Positions 39,954 to 51,209 of a stretch of 64,000 nucleotides of DNA are shown here, piece after piece. The position numbers and the translations under genes are program-made. The notes beneath the pieces are model-generated. The model did no database searches and was not told where the DNA came from. It saw only the letters and a list, made by a program, of their open reading frames with translations. The DNA is taken from assembly GCA_032622095.1 (NCBI GenBank), contig CP136067.1, forward strand, positions 45,365,549-45,429,548. Reading direction: 5' to 3'. The first letter of the stretch is position 1, and each line of letters opens with the position of its first letter. Source of the DNA: Siphonodentalium dalli (lineage: Eukaryota > Mollusca > Scaphopoda > Gadilida > Siphonodentaliidae).

Positions 39954-40854
39954 GATGTTAGCCTAATTATGCGTAGAATTTAACGTCGCAAAATAAAACA
40001 CGCAATTGGGGAACTGACTTAATACGCGTGAAAATAATATAAGTAGATAAACATGTATTCAGCTCATATCAATAAAAACATGCCACTTGCATGATATGTG
40101 AGTGAATAGGTTCAAACACAATTATGGACGATCGATCGTGCAATTTTATGTATCGTAGAGAATACAATGTGGCTAAACGTAATGAGTAGAGATCAGCCTT
40201 GGTGAAACGCAATGGGTTAATTGGTCAGTCGACTCACTGTGTGAATATGCGGTGGGCGACATGACTTCCTATGCCATATAAATTATGTTGGCCAATTGTC
40301 ACCAAACTCCACCATAATTAATTGTCACACCTACTATGCCATCGAAACTGTGGTACGTGTGTCCGCAGCCATTATCTATAAAATTCTGAATGCCTATTCT
40401 GTACTAATTTCAGGCATATATATATTGTCTATATGGTTTGGGATCGTAATCCAGATAAATTTCAATGAATCTATGCCCCCCCTTATTGCTGGGCCCCTGC
40501 CTGTTGAAACTGTGGAGTGTCACCATTATCAGATACACGTATGTACTATCTAGTCTTATTGCAATTTCATATTTAAAATGTTTTGTTTCGTTAAAAGCAG
40601 TCGTTTTGCACAATAGTCTCTGTAAAGTGCAGAAACACAGGCATTTTTGGCCAACGTGCTGTACATTAGTTGGAAGATAAAGCTTTGCCCATGAAGCTAA
40701 TGTTGTGGTCTTGTGATCGCACGTGAACTGCATCTCCCAATCGCACAAACATAAATGTAAAGCTTATTCTGGGATCTCAGGACTATATATAGTGGAAATA
40801 CAGTCAATTTATTGATTAAGTACCCACATGTACAAGTTCTAGGGACGTGGCTAG

Positions 40855-41511
40855 AGAGAGAGAGTGCTCCATCAAAATTCCGGCCAACTGCACCCCCCCC
40901 CCTTGAACCAAACATCAAACTCACAGGTTCGCAGAATTCCATTTGCACCCCTTGGAAATATCCAACCTGACACACCCTAAGATTGGAAAATTACCAACTT
41001 TTACTGGTTGAAAAATCAAACAATTCCAACCTATATATGGTGTCAAATTAATCCAAAGTTTAGTTTAAACACATTTTTTTGTCAAATTTAGATAACACAT
41101 GATATATAACACATATATTTGTTAAATATACAGACAATGGGATTGGAGGACAAGTGCTGACTCACTTAAGGGTACACCGTCTCCAATATGTTATTACACC
41201 GAATAATAAATAATTGGTAATGACAAAGCAACATGACTACCAAAACAAAAAGTTGAACACATATACAGATCACCGGTCACCCCCTCCCCGAGTTAGTCAT
41301 AAGTTTGTATATGTATTTGTTCAAAATCGGGGTTGTTTGTTGCGTTTGCTGGCTTGTACGTATCATTATTTGGAATAGTTAGTAAACAGAATCCTGATTT
41401 GCCTCACGTATGAATGACTGTACAGCTAAGAAAATTGTACCAAAGTTCGGGGGGTATGGGGGGGGGGTCGAGACATCCCAACAAACCCCTGTCGACACGT
41501 CCCTGTACAAC
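40855..41511. mobile_element. hAT-like non-autonomous element in outer copy 1
   Basis: It runs from CTAGGGACGTGGCTAGAG to ACACGTCCCTG with poly-C and poly-G tracts and repeated TTGGAAA motifs. Flanks TACAAGTT and TACAACTG are similar. A counterpart lies in copy 2 at 44840-45549, so it was present before that element spread. Confidence 0.6.
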
Positions 41512-41890
41512 TGACAAGTTTCGTGTGTTCTCCACAACGTCTTCGGAATTTGATTCGCAATGCTTGCCCTCATCAATAAACACACTTTAACTTGAAAAAA
41601 GATGCGATTAAGTCGTCGGATTGGCAGCTAATTAGGTGCCATGTATATACACATAGAAGAAAAGCATGACTTTCACAACAAACATGAACATTATAAATAT
41701 AAGATACAAATGATACTTGTGACAAATACAAAGCCATGTTTGACGCTGGGAGAACATTAAACATAGTATCGGAGACCATGCACGTGGATATCAAAATCTG
41801 ACCTAGAATCCGTGCAATCTCGATTTAGCCCCGCCCCGTAATCGGTTTAGGATTCTGAATCCAGATTCTCCCACCAAATAACGACTCTGG

Positions 41891-43388
41891 GCATGCATGC
41901 GTTTTAAACCCACACGTTCTGCCATTGAACGTAAAACGATGCGATAAAGTTGTCTTAGACAAGCGAGCTCATACTACAGGTGTCCCGGGGGACTTGCCCG
42001 GTCGGGAGTCAATGGATATTGTCAGTATGCTAATCCTGATGCGCTCATTAGCTGTTCGTATTGCTATAGAGGGTGAGTAATCAATGCCCTATAATTGACT
42101 GGGATAATAACTATGTAAAGCGCATTGAAACTATCATTTACTGTGGAATGGCTATAAAATGCCAATCTCTACCAGAGCGCACCAGTCATACTTCCTTTCT
42201 GGCTCTGTAACCGGCTGGATTAGTCCTTGTTTCTTATATTTAGCATGGGATTTTCCAGCAAAAATGGCAAAACCCGATCGCTCCAAAGTCTTTCTATGTG
42301 CTTTGAGAACAATTCCCACACAAAAATATAATGACAGAATGGAAAATCAGAGCGGTAGTTTTGTTGACGATTTTCGCAAGCTACTCATCAAAATTGCACC
42401 AAATTAGAACTCTGCTGTTTGACTTGCCGTTCGAGTTGTGACAATATCGTACACGTGCGTTTATACTTTTGTGGCGATAAAATAATCGGAGAACCGAATC
42501 ACACCATTTCGAAATATAGTTCTTCGGTTTTAGTGGGACTTTTCAAACATAAGGTCCAAATTTTGTTCGATATGTTGTGTGCTTAACAAGGGCAGCATTT
42601 TGCTCTGTCCGCTTAGTATATATTTTAATATCGCGGAAGTCCACCAAATGTGGGTGAAATGTCGCCGGTAGCAGCGGTCTTACCGAGTCATCAAGGGAGG
42701 TAAACCCTGCATGGAGTTTGATAAAATGCGTCGATTATTATGGTTCTAAATACTATCATTGACGAGTAGCGCCCATAGAAAATGTTCCGAAAATAAGTTC
42801 AACAAACGACCATTAAAGGCACACTTAAATTTCGAATGCCCAGATAACATTATTCCATATTATATACCATTTGGAAGAGGAACCAACAAAATATATATTC
42901 CACCAGAATACGAAGCAGCTGTGGTCTGGGACTGTCCATCAAGTGATAGGGATTCATCCAAGACCCCCCCCCCCTCCCTTGTCAACCCAGAATGCATCAG
43001 AATTCAAACTAAGATATAGAATTATTCCCCTTCCATTGAGTATAATAGACTTTATAGTACAGTCCTGATCAAAATTAAATACAGGACACACATTGGTATC
43101 TCGACAAAAACATCATGTTCCCAGTTTATTCGACCGATTCAGTTAATAATACGTTTTGGAACTCCCTCTTTCAAATGGCATATAGCATGAAATATGTTGT
43201 ATATAATGTGATCTGGTGATTCGAAAATTAAGTGGGCCTTTAAATGTTAATATCTAAACATTTCCCACACGCAATGAATTTGAATTATTCTGCACTTGTG
43301 TGATCTTGCCGTCTGGTTGTCGTCTGCTCATACATACATACATATATATATATATATTTCTTTTCTCCATTTCAGAATCGAACAGAAT
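41891..43388. other. Stretch between the two outer-element copies
   Basis: It holds decayed pieces of MITE family B (ACTATCATTGACGAGTAG near 42755; ATCTAAACATTTCCCAC near 43253) and otherwise nothing recognised. An 82-codon frame at 42159 has no motif. Confidence 0.4.
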
Positions 43389-43771
43389 AGCGGGCAAGCA
43401 TAACTAAATTCACCCTCTGGGAACCTTATTCTACATGGCCTCATCTGCTAAGGGAGACATAGACTCAGATTTAAGTTCCCAAATGGTGAATATTGTGATG
43501 TACACCCATTGGGAACCTCGATTATGCAATGTGTCGTCTGCCAATTTTGGGATATAGAGAAACTAAACTAAAAAAGAAATAGAATCTATGTGAAGAAGTT
43601 TCTATAGAAATTTGATAATAAAGAAACTTTCCAGAGAAGATGAGACCTAAGCAGAATGAGGTACACAGAGGTGAATTTAATGATGCTAGCCCGCTATGCA
43701 GGATAGCGTCACTAAATTCACCCTCTGGGGACCTTATTCTGAAAATGACAGACTCACTAAACGCAGGCTTG
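43389..43771. repeat. Decayed relatives of the 3921-4174 hAT-like MITE
   Basis: TTCACCCTCTGGGAACC and CAGAATGAGG blocks occur in two hairpin-like groups, the second ending GCAGGCTTG at 43771. The ends are incomplete. Confidence 0.6.
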
Positions 43772-43888
43772 TGCATCAATGACTACTCGTATTGCTTTAA
43801 TATGGTGGATGTTCTTCTGGGATTGGGTCGATCGTTTTGACTATCTTATGAATGACATTGATTGTCTCTTCGTGCATGGTGTGTTCAC

Positions 43889-45943
43889 CTGAGTCGTTAT
43901 CTCGTGGGAGTCCGGATTCAGAATCTGGATTCAGATTACAGATTAAACCCCGTACGACTTGGTTCGGTAAACGAACAGACCAGAAATTGGCAGAATCAGT
44001 AAACGAACTGACCGTAATCTCAATCTCGTGGTAATCAAGATTCGGATTCGGATTCCGATTACGGACTCAAATGTTCGTAATGTAAACAAACCGAGATTTC
44101 GCCACCTCAGAGTTTAAAAACACAATAAAACTTAAGAATCCGTCTCTTGTGTACAAATTATTGCAGAATATAAACGATCTATATCAAATAATTTTAAATG
44201 CGGAGACAAATTTGTTTTATCGAATGTAAACTGGGAGAATATTACTGAAATTAGCCAAATAATAACGCTATTGATAGTAACGCTGGGGGGGCACTTCGGT
44301 TGATGGCGAAGCAAATCATTTTCGATTTCATTGTCACTTTCATATGTCCATTTCATAATTCCATCCATAAAATACCGCCCCGAACGCATGTCGATTTCGA
44401 ATTCGGCGGATACGTCACCATTGACCGAAATCATGTGAACCTGCATGGATATGTCTTCTGCTGTGTTCGTTATTATAATGTATCTTCTTATTCAAGAAAT
44501 AGTAGGATTATATGATATCGATGGATTATCATATACACGTATGTACTATCTAGTCTTATAGCAATTTCATGTTTAAAATGTTTTGTTTCGTTAAATGCAG
44601 TCGTTTTGCACAATAGTCTCTGTATAGACAACAAACACAGGCATTTTTTTGGCCAACGTTAGTTGGAAAATAAAGCTTTGCTCATGAAGCTAATGTTGTG
44701 GTCTTGTGATCGCAGGTGAACTGCATTTCCCAATCGCACAAACAAAAATGTAAAGCTTATTCTAGGATCTCAGGACTATATAGTGGAAATGTCAGTCAAT
44801 TTATTGATTAAGTACCCACACGTACAAGTTCTAGGGACGTGGCTAGAGGTTTCCTCAAATTTCCGGCCAACTGCACCCCCCCCCCCCCCCCATTGAACCA
44901 AACATCAATCTCACAGGTTCGCAGAATTCCATTTGCATCCCTTGGAAATAGCCAACCTGAAATACATTAAGATTGGAAAATTACCAACTTTTACTGTTTG
45001 AAAAAATCAAACAATGAGAACAATTCCAACCTATAAATGGTGTCAAATTAATGTCCAACTAATGTTGTGTCATGCATGAAATTTCCAACTGCTGGAAATG
45101 TACCAAAGTTTAGTTTAAACATATTTATTTCAAATATTTGTCAAATTTAGATAACACATGATATATAACACATATATTTGTTTATACATACAATGGGATT
45201 GGAGGACAAGTGCTGACTCACTGAAGGATACCACCTCTCCTATGTGTTATTACACTGAAAAAATAAATAATTAGTAATGGCAAAGCAACATGACTACCAA
45301 AACAAGTTGAACATATATACAGATCACCGGTCACCCCCTCTCCCGAGTTAGTCATAAGTTTGTATATGTATTTATTTAAAATCGGGTTTGTTTGTTGCGT
45401 TTGCTGGCTTGTACGTATCATTATTTGGAATAGTTAGTCAAAAGAATCCTGATTTTTCCTCACGTATGAATGACTGCACAGCTAAGTAAATTGTACCAAA
45501 GTTCGGGGGGAGGGGTCGAGACACCAACCAACCCCTGTCGTCACGTCCCTGTGCAACTGACAAGTTTCGTATGTTCTTCACAACATCTTCGGAATTTGAT
45601 TCAGGAGGCCTAGAGCTGTTATAATTAAATGCTTGCCGTCATGAATAAACACACTTTAACTTGAAAAAAAGATGCGATTAAGTCGGATTGGCAGCAAATT
45701 ATGTGCCGTGTATATACGCATAGAAGAAAAGCATGACTTTCACAACAAACGTGAACTTTATAAATATAAGATACAAATGATACTTGTGTCAAATACATGA
45801 GCCATGTTTGACGCTGGGAGAACATTAAACACAGTTTCGGAGACCACATGGATTTCAAAATCTGACCTAGAATCGGGAATTAGCCCCGCCCCGTAATCGG
45901 CTTTGGATTCTGAATCCGGATTCCCACAAAATAACGACTCTGG
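43889..45943. mobile_element. Outer DNA element copy 2 (holds the empty site)
   Basis: Ends CTGAGTCGTTATCTCGTGGG and inverse CCAGAGTCGTTATTTTGTGG. It is collinear with 34747-35369 plus 40525-41890. At 44523-44530 the sequence GGATTATC is uninterrupted where copy 1 carries 5.2 kb. The minus frame at 44132-44446 (VNGDVSAEFEIDMRSG) is partly shared with copy 1 but matches no family I know. Confidence 0.75.
44840..45549. mobile_element. hAT-like non-autonomous element in outer copy 2
   Basis: CTAGGGACGTGGCTAGAG to TCACGTCCCTG, the same as 40855-41511 but about 50 bases longer because it retains an internal segment (AATGTTGTGTCATGCATG). Confidence 0.6.
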
Positions 45944-46680
45944 TAAGCGGTAACTTGGCTTATATAGGCAGAAATAAAAGGAATTGTGTTTTAGTAGCCG
46001 GCTCAATATTCATTGTGGAGACCGGTCGCGGTTTTTCTTTTAAATTTTGCCTCACCCCAACCCGTAACGGCTGGGAACATAGAAATGAGTCCGCGCGTCC
46101 GTACGCTCTCACCAGAGCTACATCGTGGGGTATTTTTTCAAGAATAATGTACGTTGTGGGGTTATTTTCTATTGTGGGGATTCACCCCAGAATGCTATTT
46201 TTCATCTGTGGGTTTAAAGCATCCTGTGGCGTCTGGGCAAAAAATATATTGTTCAGCCCACAAGAAAAATTAGACATATTGTCCAAACATGGACTCAGGG
46301 TATCGGACGTCCATTGTGATTGTGTGAGATTTCACCAATGTTCCTATATATTGGCTGTTGATGTTAAACTTATGGAATTCCATTCACATGTATATATAGG
46401 CACCAACACCATTTATTCATTCGGATATCCTGTTAACATCAATTTTTAAGTCATCAGTTTGTACTAACCACAATGCTCAATTGTACTGATTTGACACTGT
46501 GAGGTGAATTTTGCATCCCTGTCTGTGTTTTCCTACCAGCATCATATCATGCAGGAATCAGCAGGACACCAACGTCATAGCAACATAACGAAAGGGAAAC
46601 AAATTTCAGAAATGATTGTAATTGTAGAATATAAAATATATTGGTTTCGCGAATGACCAACTCATAATTCCGTTAAAATA
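45944..46680. other. Unassigned stretch with a 164-codon frame
   Basis: The plus-strand frame at 45955-46449 is the longest unexplained open frame here (starts MAYIGRNKRN). It has no recognisable domain, weak codon regularity and no repeated copy, so I do not call it a gene. Confidence 0.3.
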
Positions 46681-47058
46681 ACAATAACAACCAGCACCTA
46701 ATTAACGAACCGGTGGCCGACTCGGTCGTCTCCGTCCACAACCCCCAAATGGGCTGCAGAACGAAAAATCTCTATAAAAGTTGAAATATAAGACTTACAA
46801 ATTATCTTTTTCATTTATTGTATTTGTAATTGACATACATGTATAGCTTGTCACAAACCAAAAATCAACATTATTGAAATATAAACGAAATTGAAATTCC
46901 CAACTACACCTTTTACCGGACTCGGCCTCCGGGTCGGAGTTCGATTTTTAAATCCGTCCCAAAAATTCCCATTTCTTAAAAAAAACCCAGCGCCCAGGCG
47001 AAACGAGAATATCTACATTAGTATACACGCGGAGCGCGAAATTAGCAACTTAACAATA

Positions 47059-47360
47059 TCAGGATGGGGATGCATGACAGACAACATGTTCTGTCCAGTC
47101 ATTTCTTCTCAAGTTATATATGGTGCGGTATATTGGGATACATGCATATGTGCACATTGTCCGCATATAAACAAAATAAGTGATTTCATAAATTTTATAA
47201 CAAAAGTCAGTTTTGAGAACCTTATATAAAGAGCATTTACTCATGGAATTTACTCGTTTCTGCCAATCTATTATATAATGTGTGACAAACGAACTTTTAA
47301 CGGATTCTCTCAACCAAGATGAATCAATACGATCCAACCCCCTTGTATGTCCCACGGGTA
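47059..47360 (-). pseudogene. LINE C-terminal remnant
   Basis: The minus frame contains SSFVTHYIIDWQKRVNSMSK followed by CSLYKVLKTDF, matching the W-x-NSM-KC-x-x-Y-K pattern of the 12330-12870 remnant. It is short and decayed. Confidence 0.6.
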
Positions 47361-47700
47361 ATAATGATCAGTTTTCAGTAAAATGTTTTCAACGTTCGAT
47401 ATCCATGGGTGCATAAATGTCATATTTCTAAACAAGCGTAATACATACGGATATAAAATTCCGATAATTCCCCCCCCCAACATTTGCCCATTATATAGGT
47501 TATCATCCTAGTATCAATAATTAGATAGCGAAATATATACTTAATCGGGATTCACGACTACATAGCGATTGATATTCAATCGGAGTAACACTTGTCACGA
47601 GAAGTTAGGAGTACATGTCGAAATGAGTATCCTGAGTTAATCGGAGGGTGATAACTCTATATAGAACGTATTATTTGACGAAATAACGGAGATTTGAAAG

Positions 47701-47960
47701 GGTAGAGGGGTAATGTCGCAAGAGCTATACTCGACCTTCACCTCAGAATTTGCAGTGACGTTATATTCAACTTATTAACGGGCCTTTATCGGGTGGTTTC
47801 TAGAACACCAAAGTGTGTGGAACATCTTGATATATATATAAGTCAAATTGCACATGCGGGTGGAATGGAGTCGATTTGAGATTATAGATGCGCGCCCTAC
47901 GAGTATACCATTTATCGAGGTCAAGGACGAGTATAGCTCTTGTGATATTACCCCGCTACC
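47701..47960. mobile_element. Mutator-like MITE, copy 1
   Basis: Inverted ends GGTAGAGGGGTAATGTCGCA and GGTAGCGGGGTAATATCACA (each in from its end) lie between perfect 9-bp duplications ATTTGAAAG (47692-47700, 47961-47969). Nine-base duplications with G-starting ends suit MULE or Merlin. Confidence 0.85.
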
Positions 47961-48058
47961 ATTTGAAAGACATAATTTACAACACCATGCACAAGTTATC
48001 AACTTTGGTCGAACATAGGTAATATAATCCTAACCCTGACTCCGCGTGGCACGTCGTA

Positions 48059-48457
48059 TTAATCCTTTACCCAACAGAACGGCCCTGTGCCAATGCATTC
48101 TCTTATATATGCGAGTCGACCATAGGTCGCCTCGCATATATAAGAGAATGCATTGGCTTAACACATTAAAAATTATAAAATTGTTAAAGAATGTAAGAAA
48201 AAATGGTAAAAAGTGTTAAATTTTTTTTTTTTTAGGCCAATGCATTCTCTTATATATGCGAGCCGACCTATGGTCGACTCGCATATATAAGAGAATGCAT
48301 TGGCACAGGGCATAACTATAACTATCACAATGTGGTCAAGGAGCCGGTTCCAATGATATCCATATATGTATGGTTCTATTGAGACAGACCGAAGATATTT
48401 TTGGCTGTTGAAGCTTTATTTGGCGGGTTTTGGCCGGTTTGTTGGGTAAAGGGTTAA
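48059..48457 (+). mobile_element. TTAA-flanked MITE, family A, copy 5
   Basis: Full-length copy. The left end has one change (TTAATCCTTTACCC) and the middle A-run is replaced by a T-run. Both palindromes are intact. Confidence 0.87.
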
Positions 48458-49112
48458 TCCGATTGAATATCAATCGCTATGCAGTCGTGAATACCGATTA
48501 AGTATCTTTCGCTATTGAATCGTGTATTCACAAGTAGTTTGTCATTCACACAACATGCAGTCATTTAAGACGATTTGCCAGCATGTGAACGTATCCTTAA
48601 TGGGATCTATTATATTGGGGTCGTACTTGTATAGTTGTAACTAGAATTTCACCCAAAATTGAGAGTGGGCCAGTCGAAAATTCATATATTCATGTAATAT
48701 TTATGCTTTGTATATTACTGAGCTAATTGTATTGCAAACGGTGTGGATATGGTCTCAAGTCTTTGAACTTGTATGGATCGACAGTCCATATATTCAGTTT
48801 CTGTATGAAAACCAGTTCTCCGAGAAATTAATCAGATGCCGTGATGTCCACACAATCGCGGTTTTCTCCGTTACCACCAATGAAGACAACGGTTAACATT
48901 GAAGAAATCGTAATATATTTTTGAATATGTGATAGTGGAACTCTCAAATGCTTTGTCACCATGAAAAACTTGTGTCTTGTGTCCTCGTCGCCGTTTAATG
49001 CATGGATTTGCCAACAGCATCGATATCAGTCTCTAATAGTTTTTTTAAGGTTGTTTTCTCCGTTACCATCTTATAATGAGACTTGACTGTAGAATATGCC
49101 CATTTAATGGCA
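48458..49112. other. Unassigned stretch
   Basis: Nothing coding. Two copies of the dispersed GTTTTCTCCGTTACC motif lie at 48861 and 49053. Confidence 0.4.
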
Positions 49113-49120
49113 AGTGTGAC

Positions 49121-50111
49121 CAGGGATGTGGCTAGAGGGTCTCCGTTGAGGGGGTGTCCACCTTGGGAAATTCCAATTGCACCCCCCCCCCTTGAATCAG
49201 AATCAGACACCAAACACAACTTTTGCATAATTCCATTTGCACCCCCTTGCACATCAGTCCTCAGGCCTAATATCCTATGTATTCATAAACTATGTTGTTC
49301 TATATGCCCGGTATAAGAAAATTCAGATACTTTAACCTGAGAATTGCATAAATCCTAACATCTAGTAGCCTACTCCAGACAAATGCACACGGCTACGGGT
49401 AAGAGACCAGGACATTGTGTCCGTCCATGTTTGTTCAGCCCGGTGTGAGAAAATTTGGAAAACTATACAAGAAAATCGCAAATCCTAGCATCTAGACTGG
49501 CCTCAACTGAAGCTTCCCTAGTGTTGGAAATTTCAAACCTCATACTCCCTCTTAGGTTGGAAAATTCTCCAACTGATGACCATTTCAGTCCACAAGTTTG
49601 ACCGAATGTACTAAACTATTGTTTTGTTAAACTAATTAGCAGTTTTGTATTGGTCACGGGGGAGGGACAGTGACACACCGGGCCGACCATGGTTCGGCCC
49701 GGTGTTCAAAAATTTTGAAATCTGAACAAGAAAATCGCAAAATCCTAGCATCTAGACTAGCCTCAAGTCTTCTTAGAGTTGGAAATTTCAAACCTGACAC
49801 CCCCCCCACTTAGGTTGGAAAATTTCCAAATGATGACAATTCCAATGACAATGTTGACCAAATGTATGACAATATTGTTTTCTTAAATTTAGTAGCAGTT
49901 TTTGACTAGCCACGGGGGAGGACCAGGACACAAGCTTTCCAAGTGTTGGAAATTTCCAACCTGTCACCCCCTTAAGGTTGGAAAATTTCCAACTGATGAC
50001 CATTCCAACTAATGTTTTGGCAGGTATGAAATTTCCAACTGTTGAAAATTTTGACCAAAGTTGGGGGGTGAGACACCCCCCCCCACACACCCCCCTCTAG
50101 CCACATCCCTG
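49121..50111. mobile_element. 991-bp non-autonomous hAT element
   Basis: Ends CAGGGATGTGGCTAGAGGG and its inverse lie between perfect 8-bp duplications AGTGTGAC (49113-49120 and 50112-50119). The inside holds three decayed tandem blocks with TTGGAAATTTC-AACC motifs and poly-C tracts. Relatives are at 4622, 40855 and 44840. Confidence 0.88.
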
Positions 50112-50559
50112 AGTGTGACCAACTCAGAATAACTCAAATATTATACAACTTGGCACTCCGTGTGAAAGCAGAGCACTCAGATAACATTTTTGATGTTTTC
50201 TCCGTGATGTTTTCTCCGTTACCGCCAGATTTACATGTGATTAATACACGTATATCAGACACACGCGTTCATATTTTCGAATTTGGAGTAAAAGCTAAAA
50301 CTCAATTAGTCAATCCAATTGTCAAATAACTATACCTTAACATCCGTATTAAAAAAAACCTTTCCACGTGCAATTGGTTTCAGACAGTTACTGACAGCTC
50401 TGCATGGGTAATCGCTCCATCTGATGAGATTGAGAATGCGCTTACTATATATGTATATAGCATATACAGTATAAAACAAAACTATATTTAACGCGAATGC
50501 CAATAAAATTATATCCACATTTATTTATTCGGCAAATAGATATATAGATCATTCTTGTT

Positions 50560-50625
50560 TTAAATGTCTCTGCCAGGATTTGAACCCCGGCTGCCAGGAT
50601 GAGAGCCCATAACGAAAAACACACG
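50560..50625 (-). repeat. tRNA-like SINE fragment
   Basis: On the minus strand GCCGGGGTTCAAATCCTGGC forms a T-arm and B box preceded by an anticodon-arm-like GGGCTCTCATCC. The acceptor stem does not close well, so I do not call a tRNA gene. Confidence 0.45.
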
Positions 50626-50699
50626 GCTATTGAACTTAGTGTAAAACGCCTTCTATTTATGTTTAAAGTGATGTGAAACAATCATTACAGCAGGGTGAT

Positions 50700-51209
50700 C
50701 GATTAGAAATAGAGAATAATCTTGTTCAAAGTAGTAATTTTTACAAATTTATATCCAAATTTACAACACACACCGTATTCTTATATATTAATTAATTGCA
50801 TTGACACGTACTCGATGGGGAAATCATTGTCGTTAGTTTATTGCAGATAGATGCATCCCGAATCGAATAGTAAATATTTACGTAGTTCAGACGATGTTTT
50901 CTATGGAGTGGTAGGGTAGTTTAGGTTAAGATTGTCGGCGATGTTAGTAGATTACTACATTCCTCCAGTTGGCATATATAGTGCCTGAATACTAACTTAT
51001 CAGTTTTACGCACCCGAACAAGTACATAACATGCCTTTAACTGTGCAATGACCAGTTCCATTAAATTATATTGCCGTACTGGACATTTTGTTGATTGGAT
51101 CCAGTGTCAAGTTGTCAACGATGCATGGAGTGGGTGCACGAGGACTGTTCAAGTGGAATCGTTCCCGATGGCATTTATATTTGCGACATGCGCTCCTAAT
51201 TTATTAAGT
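50700..51209. other. Unassigned stretch
   Basis: No coding or repeat structure recognised. Confidence 0.4.

Larger units (their letters stand above)
35867..40370 (+). mobile_element. PIF/Harbinger transposon, two-gene type
   Basis: Inverted ends GGCTGCGGACACACGTATCA and inverse of TGGTACGTGTGTCCGCAGCC, extending over about 125 bases with moderate divergence. Both sides are flanked by ATT (35864-35866 and 40371-40373). Inside are convergent genes for a DDE transposase (+) and a MADF/Myb-like protein (-), the standard two-protein Harbinger layout. The transposase has a stop at its third catalytic position, so this copy is not autonomous. Confidence 0.9.
35370..40524. mobile_element. Middle-level element carrying the Harbinger, with ATT target duplication
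   Basis: Ends GGTAACACTCCACAGTTTC and inverse GGTGACACTCCACAGTTTC lie between ATT (35367-35369) and ATT (40525-40527). The paralogous empty site GGATTATC at 44523-44530 has one ATT. Without the inner insertion it would be about 650 bp and non-coding. A three-base duplication suits the PIF/Harbinger class. Confidence 0.82.
34747..41890. mobile_element. Outer DNA element copy 1, interrupted by nested elements
   Basis: Ends CTGAGTCGTTATTTCG and, in inverse, CCAGAGTCGTTATTTGG, followed by GAATCTGGATTCAGA on both sides. Without the 5.2-kb insert it is about 2 kb. A second copy lies at 43889-45943 with different flanks, so it moved as a unit. No clear target duplication or transposase is seen. Confidence 0.7.

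Noticed and set aside
34747-45943. Simple segmental duplication of 34.7-41.9 and 43.9-45.9 kb
   Set aside because: Homology stops exactly at the inverted ends and the flanks differ, so two transposon copies explain it better.
45955-46449. 164-codon open frame
   Set aside because: No domain, no splice context, no repeat copy and irregular composition; chance cannot be excluded.
50560-50625. tRNA gene on the minus strand
   Set aside because: T-arm is good but the acceptor stem and A box are not.
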